DNA of 17,362 bases from DASYML01 sp036399835 (GCA_036399835.1 DASWMI010000182.1:1-17362), one strand, 5' to 3'; counted from the first letter of the stretch, positions 1 through 7,927 are shown. Notes: generated by a model from the sequence alone, not told the origin. Numbers and translations are program-made.

Positions 1-39
1 ATCTTTGCGGAATGGTCCGGTCTTTTTTTAGAGGCTTCT

Positions 40-843
40 TTACTGGCCGGGGATAGCGAACACGTCATCTTCCAGAGCTATGTTGAGCTGTATGTCCTTC
101 TCCTTGACCTTGAAGTCTGCGAAGAAGGCTCCCTGCTGAGTCTCGAATCTCTGCGTAAAGCTGGTGGCGACGAGCACGCCGTCAATCTCCTTGAAGGTCT
201 TGTTTTCAAAACCGAACGTGCCGCCCTGAAAAGGCACGGAGAAGGACATGACGCGCCCCGTCGCAGGGTCTACGAAGAAATCCGTCGTGTTGCCTTCGGG
301 GTCCGTGATGCGGAAGGCGCGCAGCTTCTTCTTGTCCGGCAGGGCCGAGACGACGTAGCCCTGCTGGTCAAACTTTGTCAGGACGCCGAACCCGAACTTG
401 GAAGGATTCGGTGTCTGTATGTTCGGGATAGAGCTATAGCTTTGCTGGCCCGTATGAATCTGCATGAACTTGACGACGGGGGAAACCACGTCGAGGCGAT
501 AGCGGTCGCCGGAGGCCAGGACCATCGCAAACTTGCCCGCGACGGGGACGGTCGAGTTCGGCGCATACAAATCCACGGAGCCTGAGACCACGACGCTTTT
601 CAGATTGCGAAACTTCTCGCCGCCCTGCGCAGCGAGCGCCGCGCGGGCCAGGTCTATGGGCGAAGTGTTGGCAGTAATGGCGGCGCTGGCAGCAGCGGTG
701 CTCGCAGGTGCGGCAGGCGTCGGGGTCGCAGCAGCTTTGGGCTGCGAGGCCGTGCCAGCCGTCTTGTCCTGCGCCTGTGCGCTCGCCGAAACGATGAGAA
801 GCAAAGAGAGCAGAGCGAGCGTGAACTGGAATTTAATCTTCAT
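40..843 (-). CDS. Exported protein of unknown function, LolA-like fold suspected
   Basis: This is a 267-residue exported protein. Residues 1-25 form a clear Sec signal peptide (MKIKF, a Leu/Ile-rich core, then ASAQAQ). An Ala/Thr/Pro-rich linker spans about residues 26-58. The remaining roughly 205 residues alternate short hydrophobic and polar stretches, as expected for a beta-rich domain. The pattern (a helix IDLARAALAAQGG, then strands with GKF, GDRYRLDV, a 'DPATGRV' turn and a final 'DDVFAIPG') resembles the periplasmic LolA/LolB-like lipoprotein-sorting fold, but this is by eye only. The ATG is supported by AAGGA eight bases upstream. It lies 41 bases after the TonB-receptor stop and is probably co-transcribed with it. 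The C-terminal phrase, in which a 'DDVF' strand follows a basic KEKDI segment, is frequent in such domains. The substrate is unknown. There is no lipobox cysteine, so it is probably periplasmic and soluble. Confidence 0.75.
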   Translation of the reverse strand: MKIKFQFTLALLSLLLIVSASAQAQDKTAGTASQPKAAATPTPAAPASTAAASAAITANTSPIDLARAALAAQGGEKFRNLKSVVVSGSVDLYAPNSTVPVAGKFAMVLASGDRYRLDVVSPVVKFMQIHTGQQSYSSIPNIQTPNPSKFGFGVLTKFDQQGYVVSALPDKKKLRAFRITDPEGNTTDFFVDPATGRVMSFSVPFQGGTFGFENKTFKEIDGVLVATSFTQRFETQQGAFFADFKVKEKDIQLNIALEDDVFAIPGQ

Positions 844-884
844 CTTGATAGTCCTTTCAGGAAAGCTTTTCGCGTTCCCGTTCC

Positions 885-3800
885 TTAGAAGGTGAAACGA
901 AGCTGCGCCGTAACGCGCCGGTTGCCTGCGTTAACACTACCGCCGCCGCCGAAGAAGAATGACGGCGCGAGCGAAACCGATTCGCCAAAGAATGGCGAAG
1001 AGAGATTTCCGACGGGCGGAGCCAGATTGGTGTGGTTAAAGAGATTCTGGAATTGAAGCGAGAAGGTCAGGCCGTAACGCTTCTCAGCCGCGCCGCCGCC
1101 GGCCAGACCGCCCAAGCCTCTCTGCCCGAGTCCGGGGATAGCCGCAGGGCCTCTCCCACCGCCTCCTGGTCCACCCGCACCGCCCGCTCCACCCGGACGG
1201 CCACCTCCACCACCAGCGCCCCTGCCAGCAGTATCACCGCCTCCCTGTTGGGAAGAAGCAGCAGCTTTTTTACCGCTCGGCATGTCGCCGAAATTCCAGG
1301 TCTTGCTGACGCGCAGGTTGACCATAAAGAAGCCCGGGCCTTCGCCGAAGTTGCGCGGGATACTCTGCTCGCCAGCGGCTGGCGTGAGATTGAAGTTGCC
1401 AAACTCGCTACAGACTATGTTGGGGAGCGCGCAGTTGGCGTTTGAGCCTGCGAAAGAAGGACGCTCAAGAAAGAGCTTATCGCCGTTCAGGTCGCGGCCC
1501 AGAGTGATATTAAAGGGTCGCCCGGAGGTGGCGATGATGAAGGGGCTCAGGCTGATCTTGTACCAGGGCAGCACGAAGTTACCGGACATCGTAAAGCGAT
1601 GACGGACATCGAAGAAGGAGCGCCCGAACTCGCCGCGCAGATCGTAGGAGTTGGCCGGGAAGAGGCCGCCGCCCTGCCCGTCAGTATCATTCTCGGCCTT
1701 GGCTAAGACGTAGCTGGCGAAGATAGAGATGGCCGGGTTGAGACGATTGTTGACGCCTATGAACAACTGCTTCTGCTTGAAAGTTCCGCTCGACTCATAC
1801 TGGTAGACCTCGCCTATATCACCGAGCGGGCGCGTGCCATCGTCAACACCCGGGATAAAAGTTCCTGGGAGCGGCGCGTTGATGTCGCGCGCGCGTATGG
1901 CGTGAGAGATACGCAGGTTGAAGACGCCCGCGAACATCGTGAACTTGTAGGGCAGTTGGCGCTCCATCTGCAAGCCCATGGTGTAGAAGGTCGGCGTGTG
2001 GAGGTCCGAAGCCACGCGCCAGGTGATGAGCTGCGAAGGGTCAACCGCGATGGTCGAGATGAAAGAGCGGGCCGCATCACCGAGAGGCTGATTGAGTCCG
2101 GGGAATGGAATATTTGCCAGCACCTGCGGGTCGAAAGTATTGAACTGGCGCTGCGGGGCCGAGCCTATAAAGCGGTTCGCCAGGAGCGTGTTGCTTTCGC
2201 CAAAGCGGTTGTAGAAGATGCCCGCGCCGCCGCGTATGACCATCTTGGGCGGGCGCGCGCTGTCGCCCGCGCCGGGCGACCAGGCAAAGGCCAGTCGAGG
2301 CGCGAGATTGTACCAGCTATTAATATTGCTCTGCGCTTCATAGCGCAGGCCCATGCTCAGTGTAAAATTCGGGCGCAGCCGCCAGTCGTCCTGTAGAAAA
2401 GCGCCGAGGTCCGTCTGGCTGACCTTCGCTTCGGCATTGCCTGTCGTGATGGTGAACTGCGCGGGTCTGGCTCCGGCCACGCCCCTCAAGACATCCTCGT
2501 ACTGCTGTAAGGAGGTAAAGATAAACGTCCCGCCGTAGTTATTGTCTGCGACATCCCTGACGCGCACGTTGCGCAGACGAGCGCCAGCCTTCATGGCGTG
2601 GTGGTCCATAGTCCAGGAGACATAGTTCTGAAGCTCCCAGCGGTCTTCGGTATTGAAAGAGAAGCCGACCTGCGCGCCGCCGCCAGCGAAAGCGTCATTG
2701 ACGATTACGCCCGGCAAGGTGTCATCTCCCTCTCGCTCCGAACGCCCGCGAATATACTGGAAGCGCGTTTCGTTAATGATAGTCGGGCTGACGATCATGG
2801 TGTCGGTCAACTGGAAAGTCTGCTGCGTGTTCGCCGTGTTAATCGCGCGGGAAAGCAGGTTGATACCGAAAACGCCGCCGTTCTCCGTCGTGAAATGGTT
2901 ATAGGTATAACGAGCGACGAGCGTGTTGCTGGCGTTCAACTGGTAATCAAAGCGCGGGCTGAAGGTGAAATTCCTGCGCGGCACGAGCACGCCCTGCGCG
3001 ATGTTGATGATATTAAAAGAAGGATCAAGCGTGCGCGCGACAATAACTTCGTTGTCATCCGTCTCGCGCCGCTCGAAATCAATAAAGAACGAAGCCTTCT
3101 TCGGAATGACTGGACCACTCAGGCTGCCGCCGAATTGCCTGAGCTGGTAAGGCGTGCGGTCGGACGAAAACGGGTTGCGAGAATTGAGGCTCTCGTCCAT
3201 AAAGTTAAAGAAGGCGCTGCCGCGAAACTTATCCGTGCCGGGTTTGGTCAGGATGTCTATCCGACCGCCGCCGGGCTGGTCGTTTTCAGCCGAGAACGGA
3301 TTCTGGTTGATGCGTATCTCGCGGATAGATTCTTTGGGCGGGATACGGCCACCCGTAAAGCCGTCAATAAAAATCTGCCCGCCGTTTGGACCAGCCGATG
3401 GACCAGCCAGCGCCATCAGTGCGGCGGCCAATTCGTCAGGGTCATCCGGCAGCGAATTGAGGTCCGAGCCGCGCAGCACGACCTGGTTAGCATTATTCTC
3501 AGGCTCTGTGCTGACAGCCGTCTCGCTGGCAATCGTCACCTTCTGCTCTTCAATCGTCACGCTGAGCTGTATATTAAGCTGCTCGCGCGCCCCGGCCTTA
3601 ATCTCGACCTCCGCGTTTTCGTAAACGGCGAAACCCGTAGACTGAGCGCGCACGGTGTACTTGCCGGGCGCGAGGCCGCCGACCGTGTATGCGCCTTCAT
3701 TGTTGGTCACGGCAGTCTTGGCAACGCCGCTCGCATTCGTCACGGTGACGGTCGCGCCGATGATGACCGCGCCCTGTTCGTCAACAACCTGGCCGCGCAG

Positions 3801-3905
3801 AGTCCCGCTTGACTGTTGGGCCAAAGCCGTCGAAAGAGAGAGGACCAGCAGGCACAGCAACGCACCCATGCTTCGTGTGATTAATCTATGGAATAAGCTC
3901 ATCAT
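885..3905 (-). CDS. TonB-dependent receptor, Oar-like, with N-terminal carboxypeptidase-regulatory-like domain
   Basis: This is an outer-membrane receptor of about 1006 residues. Residues 1-30 are a signal peptide ending STALAQ. Residues about 33-115 form a CarboxypepD_reg/CNA-B-like beta sandwich (GQVVDEQGAVIIGATVTVTN, then NNEGAYTVGGLAPGKY). A TonB plug follows at about 120-230, containing 'IFIDGFTGGRIPPKESIREI' and 'GGGRIDILTKPGT'. The rest is a beta barrel ending in 'RVTAQLRFTF'; a terminal Phe is the usual barrel-assembly signal. The open frame extends to 3956, but the ATG at 3905 (or 3902) has CAGGA five to eight bases upstream, and the upstream extension falls in a hairpin repeat, so 3905 is preferred. 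A Gly-rich stretch of about 55 residues interrupts the late barrel at residues 880-938. Oar-type receptors are known in Myxococcus and are numerous in Acidobacteriota. The substrate cannot be read here; large glycans or peptides are possible. Confidence 0.93.
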   Translation of the reverse strand: MMSLFHRLITRSMGALLCLLVLSLSTALAQQSSGTLRGQVVDEQGAVIIGATVTVTNASGVAKTAVTNNEGAYTVGGLAPGKYTVRAQSTGFAVYENAEVEIKAGAREQLNIQLSVTIEEQKVTIASETAVSTEPENNANQVVLRGSDLNSLPDDPDELAAALMALAGPSAGPNGGQIFIDGFTGGRIPPKESIREIRINQNPFSAENDQPGGGRIDILTKPGTDKFRGSAFFNFMDESLNSRNPFSSDRTPYQLRQFGGSLSGPVIPKKASFFIDFERRETDDNEVIVARTLDPSFNIINIAQGVLVPRRNFTFSPRFDYQLNASNTLVARYTYNHFTTENGGVFGINLLSRAINTANTQQTFQLTDTMIVSPTIINETRFQYIRGRSEREGDDTLPGVIVNDAFAGGGAQVGFSFNTEDRWELQNYVSWTMDHHAMKAGARLRNVRVRDVADNNYGGTFIFTSLQQYEDVLRGVAGARPAQFTITTGNAEAKVSQTDLGAFLQDDWRLRPNFTLSMGLRYEAQSNINSWYNLAPRLAFAWSPGAGDSARPPKMVIRGGAGIFYNRFGESNTLLANRFIGSAPQRQFNTFDPQVLANIPFPGLNQPLGDAARSFISTIAVDPSQLITWRVASDLHTPTFYTMGLQMERQLPYKFTMFAGVFNLRISHAIRARDINAPLPGTFIPGVDDGTRPLGDIGEVYQYESSGTFKQKQLFIGVNNRLNPAISIFASYVLAKAENDTDGQGGGLFPANSYDLRGEFGRSFFDVRHRFTMSGNFVLPWYKISLSPFIIATSGRPFNITLGRDLNGDKLFLERPSFAGSNANCALPNIVCSEFGNFNLTPAAGEQSIPRNFGEGPGFFMVNLRVSKTWNFGDMPSGKKAAASSQQGGGDTAGRGAGGGGGRPGGAGGAGGPGGGGRGPAAIPGLGQRGLGGLAGGGAAEKRYGLTFSLQFQNLFNHTNLAPPVGNLSSPFFGESVSLAPSFFFGGGGSVNAGNRRVTAQLRFTF

Positions 3906-3921
3906 TGATATCCTGATTAGA

Positions 3922-3971
3922 ATTTGCGATTTTAGATTTGCGATTTTGTCTTTCAATCTAAAATCGCAAAT
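3922..3971. repeat. GATTTNN heptamer stem-loop, copy 1
   Basis: A perfect 17-bp inverted repeat has arms ATTTGCGATTTTAGATT (3922-3938) and its complement (3955-3971), with a 16-base loop. The left arm and loop read as 7-bp units (GATTTTA, GATTTGC, GATTTTG). It fills the spacer between the DUF5666-like gene and the TonB-receptor gene. No T-run follows the stem on the minus strand, so it is not a standard intrinsic terminator. It could still attenuate or stabilise the transcript between the two genes. A second copy with the same core lies at 8998-9103. Confidence 0.85.
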
Positions 3972-3974
3972 CGT

Positions 3975-5186
3975 CTATGGCAGTCCGATACCGAAGTTGA
4001 TGCCGGTGCCCAATCCGTTAGCCGGATTCTGCGCGGGCCGTCCGCCCTGTTGCGGCTGTTGCCTGGCCTGTAAAGCCTGCAAGAGCGGCTCGACGCCCGC
4101 GACCAGGGAAATGGCCGTAACGCGCGTCGGCTCTGCCCCCGTCGTACTCGAAACGATAATCATGTCGCCCACTTTCAACTCCGCGACGTTGATGTTAGGC
4201 AGCGTCTCAAGAATTTCCTGAAAATCAAAACCGCGACGCGCTCCGCCTGGACCACCCGCGCCCTGTCCCTGTGGGCCACCCGCGGCAGGCGCTCCGCCCG
4301 GACCAACTGGACCAGGACCGCCCGGACCGCCGCCCGCCAGCCTGGCTCCAATCGCCGCCGCTCTATCAGAAGGAATGCGGCGAAGCTGCGAGTCAGGCCG
4401 AATCACGACCGTCAGCGGTTGCTTGTTCTGTAGGTCGTTAATCTTGACCTCGCCGGTTGCGGCGTTAATGGCTGTGACCGTGCCGCCGACCGTGCGGAAA
4501 GAGCCTGTCACGACAATCTCGGGCGTAAAGTGTGTGCCATCCGGGCTTTTGTTGCCGAGCGCGCGAAGCTGGTCGCCCTGTCTCAATTCGGCAAAGGAGC
4601 TGGGCCGGGCATCGCCAAACTTAATCGAGTCCGGCGCGTAGCGGCGAAACTCCACCTTGTCCGAAGTCGTAATGATGACGGGCTGCGTACCCTGCGCCGC
4701 GCGTGATTGAATCGTAATCTCTTTGGTCGCGGGATTGACCGCGCTGACGACACCAAGAATCCCGCGCCTGTTCCATTCTTCGCGCTCACGCTCCTGCTTT
4801 TTCGTCAGGTCGGCCTTCGTCATGACGATGACGGCGGAGGCCGGGATAGACTTTTGGTCCTCCGCAATGCGACCGCGCGCCCAGACGCGGTCGCCCACGC
4901 CGACATCCGCGAGCGCAATCGTCGTCGCCTTATCGAGAGTCTTTTCGCCAGGCGCGAGACGCATGTACTTGGTGCTCTGGCTGAGCATCACGGCGACCAG
5001 CGCGCCCGAATCCGTCTTGACCGTCATCTGGTTGGCGGAGCTGTTAATGAGCGTCACTTCGCCGATCACACCGGCGGTCGTGATGCCCGTCCCTGTAGGC
5101 TTTTGCGCGTCGGCCTGTCCCTGCGCGTGGACAGCCAGAGCAAAAGCGCAGGCCAGTAGCAGAGAGGCAATCAAAAGCTTTTTCAT
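3975..5186 (-). CDS. Exported protein with DUF5666-like beta repeats and a Gly/Pro-rich linker
   Basis: This is a 403-residue exported protein. A signal peptide covers residues 1-22 (MKKLLIASLLLACAFALAVHAQ). Three related beta-rich units follow, at about residues 38-125, 140-225 and 230-275. They share the pattern 'G.V..INAATGEVTI..', a middle 'VxFRRYxPDS'-type segment and 'GDxxxARG', which matches DUF5666-type OB-like repeats. Residues about 282-318 are a collagen-like Gly/Pro/Ala linker, followed by a final unit with 'ELKVGDMIIVSST'. The frame is open back to 5222, but the ATG at 5186 is preferred because it starts the signal peptide and has GAGGG about eight bases upstream. It is the first gene of the envelope trio and probably heads the transcript that includes the TonB receptor. 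Its molecular role is not established; a periplasmic or surface-binding scaffold is an inference. Confidence 0.8.
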   Translation of the reverse strand: MKKLLIASLLLACAFALAVHAQGQADAQKPTGTGITTAGVIGEVTLINSSANQMTVKTDSGALVAVMLSQSTKYMRLAPGEKTLDKATTIALADVGVGDRVWARGRIAEDQKSIPASAVIVMTKADLTKKQEREREEWNRRGILGVVSAVNPATKEITIQSRAAQGTQPVIITTSDKVEFRRYAPDSIKFGDARPSSFAELRQGDQLRALGNKSPDGTHFTPEIVVTGSFRTVGGTVTAINAATGEVKINDLQNKQPLTVVIRPDSQLRRIPSDRAAAIGARLAGGGPGGPGPVGPGGAPAAGGPQGQGAGGPGGARRGFDFQEILETLPNINVAELKVGDMIIVSSTTGAEPTRVTAISLVAGVEPLLQALQARQQPQQGGRPAQNPANGLGTGINFGIGLP

Positions 5187-5635
5187 TAAAATTTCCCTCG
5201 ACTTCTGATAAAAAGGAAACACCGCGCAAAGCGGGTTTGTGGCAAAAATGGGGTGGAAGCCGCGACCGCTTATTACTAAAACGAACGACCTGAAGATTTA
5301 TTACGCACTAGAGCCTGATTTGTTCGTAATTTTTTCGGTCCAACAGCCTTTCGAGAAGCCACCCGCTCCAGGCTTTAAGCCTTCTCGGCAGTGCTATTTA
5401 TGTGATTGCAGATAAAGAGGCTAAAAGTTCCGCAAACCTTTATCTTCAAACGCGCGTGGCAACAGTAAAGCAGGCTGCGCGTGACATCTTGCCGAAGGGC
5501 TTCAGATAAACCGGAATTGACACCAGCCGCTATCGGCAAACCGCACACGCTTCAACTGTTAGACGCACGAGACGGCCCTTCCGTTAACAAAATTTTTCAG
5601 CCGGTTTTAGAGGAGAAGGAGGCTTTTGCGGCGCT
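5187..5635. other. Non-coding spacer (449 bases), likely promoter region of the envelope trio
   Basis: No convincing gene is seen on either strand. It is lower in GC than the flanking genes. It must hold the promoter for the gene starting at 5186 and the 3' end of the sigma-factor cassette. Two imperfect dyads stand out: ATTACG/CGTAAT (5300-5305 and 5325-5330), and CGAGAAG/CTTCTCG (5352-5358 and 5381-5387), the latter with a nested GGCTTTAAGCC. Either could be an operator or RNA hairpin, but neither is followed by a T-run on the minus strand. No -35/-10 pair was good enough to call. Confidence 0.5.
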
Positions 5636-6655
5636 TCAGGCGTGGCGCGCGCTCTTCCAGCCGGGACGATTGCGGGCCGTTAGCGCCAGCCCCAGGCTGG
5701 TCACGAGGAGTCCTGCGACCAGCAGCGGCCAGAGAAAGGGCAGCGAGAGCGCGGCGGCCCAGAAAGCCGCCCCGAGCAGCAGCGCCACCGCATCGGAATG
5801 CTTCTCGGCCTTAAAAAACCTGCGCTGTAGCCAGCGGCCCGTCGCCGCGTGAATGACGACGCGCCCGAACAGATAGGCTATCACCAGCAGCAGCACGGCC
5901 ATGATGCCGACGAGCGCGCCGACGGCTGTCGGCAACAGATTCAAACAGGCTGGCACACCAAAGAAGAGGACCAGGGATGAGAGCAGCCCTATCGCCGCGA
6001 CGCGCAGGCTCGTTAACTGGAGTCGTGCGGCGGCGCGGCTGACAGCGCCGGGCGTGGCGGCGGTCAGGGCCAGAGAGATGACAAACCAGAAGAGCACGGC
6101 CAGCACGCGTTGGCCCAGGTAGGCCAGCGACCAGCGCGGCGCGAGGAAGGATGCCGGATTGCGCATCAGGCTGCGCAACTCCTGTTCGTAACCCGCGTAC
6201 ATCACGGTCGCGCTCGCGTTGTTACGCCCGGGCGCTTGCTTGCCATGATGATAAGCCCCGCCGATGACAATCACATCGCCGCCGATGTATGAGCCTTCGC
6301 GCTGGATGACAGAGCCGCCAATCGCCGCCACGTCGCCTTCAACCCGGCCCTCTACGATGACATCTCCGCCAAAACTCATCGCGCCGTGCCTCACCGTCCC
6401 GCGCACGATGACGGAGCGTCCCAGCCCGAAGACATCTCCGCTCTCTACATTCTCAACCACGACGGGCGCTTTCTCATCCGCAGCGGCTGTGCTCGTCACC
6501 TGTGCCTGCACGCTGATTAAGGCCAGGAGCAAAGAGAGCGAAGCCAGCACAGCTTTTAAGAAGGCGCGCGGGCCGGGCAGTTCGAGAGGCCCTGGCGGCC
6601 AATGCTGATGCGCGAAAGCTCTGTCTTGAAGATGCTGAAGAATGGCTGCCCTCAA
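5636..6655 (-). CDS. Membrane protein with bactofilin-like beta region, third gene of ECF sigma cassette
   Basis: This is a 339-residue protein. After a basic/Pro-rich N-terminus, residues about 32-52 form a signal anchor or signal peptide (FLKAVLASLSLLLALISVQA). Residues about 62-135 carry short hydrophobic repeats, such as 'GDVFGLGRSVIVRGTV', 'GGDVIVEGRVEGDVAAIGGS' and 'GGDVIVIGGA', typical of the bactofilin / polymer-forming beta helix. The C-terminal half has about four or five transmembrane segments, among them RVLAVLFWFVISLAL, AAIGLLSSLVLFFG and VGIMAVLLLVIAYLF. No in-frame ATG exists near the start. TTG at 6655, whose TG is shared with the upstream TGA stop (TTGA), is the best candidate. 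A later GTG within the hydrophobic segment is less likely. Its position after sigma and anti-sigma genes suggests an envelope protein regulated with them or sensing for them. The beta region probably faces the periplasm. Confidence 0.78.
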   Translation of the reverse strand: MRAAILQHLQDRAFAHQHWPPGPLELPGPRAFLKAVLASLSLLLALISVQAQVTSTAAADEKAPVVVENVESGDVFGLGRSVIVRGTVRHGAMSFGGDVIVEGRVEGDVAAIGGSVIQREGSYIGGDVIVIGGAYHHGKQAPGRNNASATVMYAGYEQELRSLMRNPASFLAPRWSLAYLGQRVLAVLFWFVISLALTAATPGAVSRAAARLQLTSLRVAAIGLLSSLVLFFGVPACLNLLPTAVGALVGIMAVLLLVIAYLFGRVVIHAATGRWLQRRFFKAEKHSDAVALLLGAAFWAAALSLPFLWPLLVAGLLVTSLGLALTARNRPGWKSARHA

Positions 6656-7266
6656 CGTGTAACTCGTGTGCGATGTGTGTGGCTGACGAGGACCAGGAGG
6701 AGCGCCAGCGCGGCTAGTAGAATAAACCCACTGAGGAAGACCAAAGGATGAGACTCCAGGAAAAGATGACCGCCGACGCCGCGCGAGATGACGGCCAGCC
6801 CTGCGCCGGCGTTGTACATCATGTGCCCGCTAATATCAAAGAGAACCCAGACGCGTCTCGCCATCAGGCCGAGAGGCCCTGCGACAGACTCTCTTAAAGC
6901 AGAGCCGCCAAGCAGCGCAAAAGCGAGCAGCGCGAGAACTGCGCAGACGCGCAGCGCAAACCCGTGCTCGGACCTGCGACGCACGCCGCTCAGATCGCTT
7001 TCGGCATGAGCGGCGACAACCTGCGCGAAATCTTTCGGCAGCGCCAGAGGTGGTCCGCCGCCGAGCGCATAATCCAGCTCGCACAAAAGCCGCTTCTGCT
7101 CATCAAGCTGCACGACGCACGAGCGACACTGCTTCAGATGCTGCTCAAACCCTAGCCGCGCGGCGGCGTCAAGCTCGCCATCTAGGTAAGCCGCAATCTC
7201 TTCATTCTTGCAGGAGCAGTCTTTTCTCATCGCATCGCTCAAGCTCGTTTTCCCCTCGTCGCTCAA
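6652..7266 (-). CDS. Anti-sigma factor, zinc-finger (zf-HC2) with membrane segments
   Basis: This is a 204-residue putative membrane anti-sigma factor. The N-terminal domain has the anti-sigma zinc-binding signature: Cys17/Cys19, the 'EEIAAYLDGELD' helix, and His43-x3-Cys47-x2-Cys50 (EQHLKQCRSC). Hydrophobic segments lie at about residues 103-123 (FALRVCAVLALLAFALLGGSA) and 174-196 (PLVFLSGFILLAALALLLVLV), with a weaker one near 145-162. Zinc-finger anti-sigma factors of this type hold the ECF sigma at the membrane until a signal releases it. The gene begins on TTG at 7266, overlapping the sigma stop as TTGA; an internal ATG at 7230 (giving MRKDCSCKNEE) is the alternative and keeps the whole zinc site. 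Translational coupling to the sigma gene would balance the two proteins. Confidence 0.9.
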   Translation of the reverse strand: MSDEGKTSLSDAMRKDCSCKNEEIAAYLDGELDAAARLGFEQHLKQCRSCVVQLDEQKRLLCELDYALGGGPPLALPKDFAQVVAAHAESDLSGVRRRSEHGFALRVCAVLALLAFALLGGSALRESVAGPLGLMARRVWVLFDISGHMMYNAGAGLAVISRGVGGHLFLESHPLVFLSGFILLAALALLLVLVSHTHRTRVTR

Positions 7267-7877
7267 ACCCCCGTGATTCCTCTTTGCAGAAAATACTGCC
7301 GCATCATCTCGCGCGCACGAAAGAGACGATTCTTGACAGTGCCGAGCGGCAACCCTGTCACTTCAGCGATCTCGTCATAACTAAGGTCGTGAGAGTGGCG
7401 CAGCAGAATCAACTCCCTGTAAGCGGCTGGCAGCTGTTGGACCACCGATTCGATCTCCTCGCGCCGCTCTCTTCCGGCATACTCCTGTTCGGGCGTTAGG
7501 CGTGCATCGGCAATCGGCAGGTCTCGCTCCTCGCCGCTCTCTGTCTCGCTGGTAATCGCCTGCTCGCGCACCGCATGACGACGCAGATAATCCACCGCGG
7601 CATTGTGCGCGATCTTGTAAATCCAGGTCGAGAACTTGTATTCGGGGCGATAACGCTCAAGCGACCCGTAAACCTTGATAAAGACTTCTTGTGTCAGGTC
7701 GAGCGAAGATTCGTAGTTGCCGACCATACGATAGACGTAGGCCGCAATCGGACGCTGATAACGCCGGACCAATTCTTCAAATCCATCCTCGCGCCCAGAG
7801 ATGGCACGCAAGACCAGCTCGCAATCGGCCAGCGAGCTAAAATCCAAAACAGCCAGGGGGGTTGCACTCATCTTCAT
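7263..7877 (-). CDS. RNA polymerase sigma factor, ECF (sigma-70 family) subfamily
   Basis: This is a 204-residue ECF sigma factor with only regions 2 and 4. Region 2 spans about residues 32-102 and includes 'DLTQEVFIKVY' (core-RNA polymerase contact and -10 recognition) and 'FSTWIYKIAHNAAVDYLRR'. An acidic linker covers about 103-128. Region 4 (about 130-195) has 'LPAAYRELILLRHSHDLSYDEIAEVTGLPLGTVKNRLFRAR' in pieces typical of the -35-binding helix-turn-helix, with GTVKNRLFRARE as recognition helix. Two near-adjacent in-frame ATGs (7877 and 7871) follow GGAG; the first is used here. The transcript may begin very close to this start (see the promoter entry), so 7871 or leaderless translation is possible. 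It heads the three-gene cassette and probably activates its own promoter. Confidence 0.95.
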   Translation of the reverse strand: MKMSATPLAVLDFSSLADCELVLRAISGREDGFEELVRRYQRPIAAYVYRMVGNYESSLDLTQEVFIKVYGSLERYRPEYKFSTWIYKIAHNAAVDYLRRHAVREQAITSETESGEERDLPIADARLTPEQEYAGRERREEIESVVQQLPAAYRELILLRHSHDLSYDEIAEVTGLPLGTVKNRLFRAREMMRQYFLQRGITGV

Positions 7878-7887
7878 GATGCTCCGG

Positions 7888-7917
7888 TTTTACGCACACC
7901 TCGGGGCAAAAGTTTCA
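7888..7917 (-). promoter_or_regulatory. Candidate ECF-type promoter of the sigma/anti-sigma cassette
   Basis: On the minus strand a -35-like TGAAACTTTT (GAAACT complementary to 7911-7916) is separated by 16 bases from a -10-like CGTAAA (7889-7894). The GAAACTT plus CGT pair at this spacing is the architecture of many ECF-controlled promoters and sits directly upstream of an ECF gene, which points to autoregulation. A start about seven bases after the -10 would fall at or inside the GGAG at 7882-7885, leaving almost no leader. Confidence 0.55.
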
Positions 7918-7927
7918 AACGCGAATA

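Noticed and set aside
2598..3812. A 404-codon open frame on the plus strand, antisense to the TonB-receptor gene
   Set aside because: It lies wholly opposite a well-supported receptor gene, has no recognisable domain, signal or Shine-Dalgarno sequence, and is explained by codon bias in a GC-rich gene.
5352..5387. The CGAGAAG/CTTCTCG hairpin as an intrinsic terminator of the sigma cassette
   Set aside because: It lies more than 240 bases past that cassette's stop, and no T-run follows on the minus strand.
5481..5852. A 123-codon plus-strand open frame spanning the spacer and the end of the bactofilin-like gene
   Set aside because: More than half overlaps a real gene on the other strand, there is no Shine-Dalgarno sequence, and no motif is seen.
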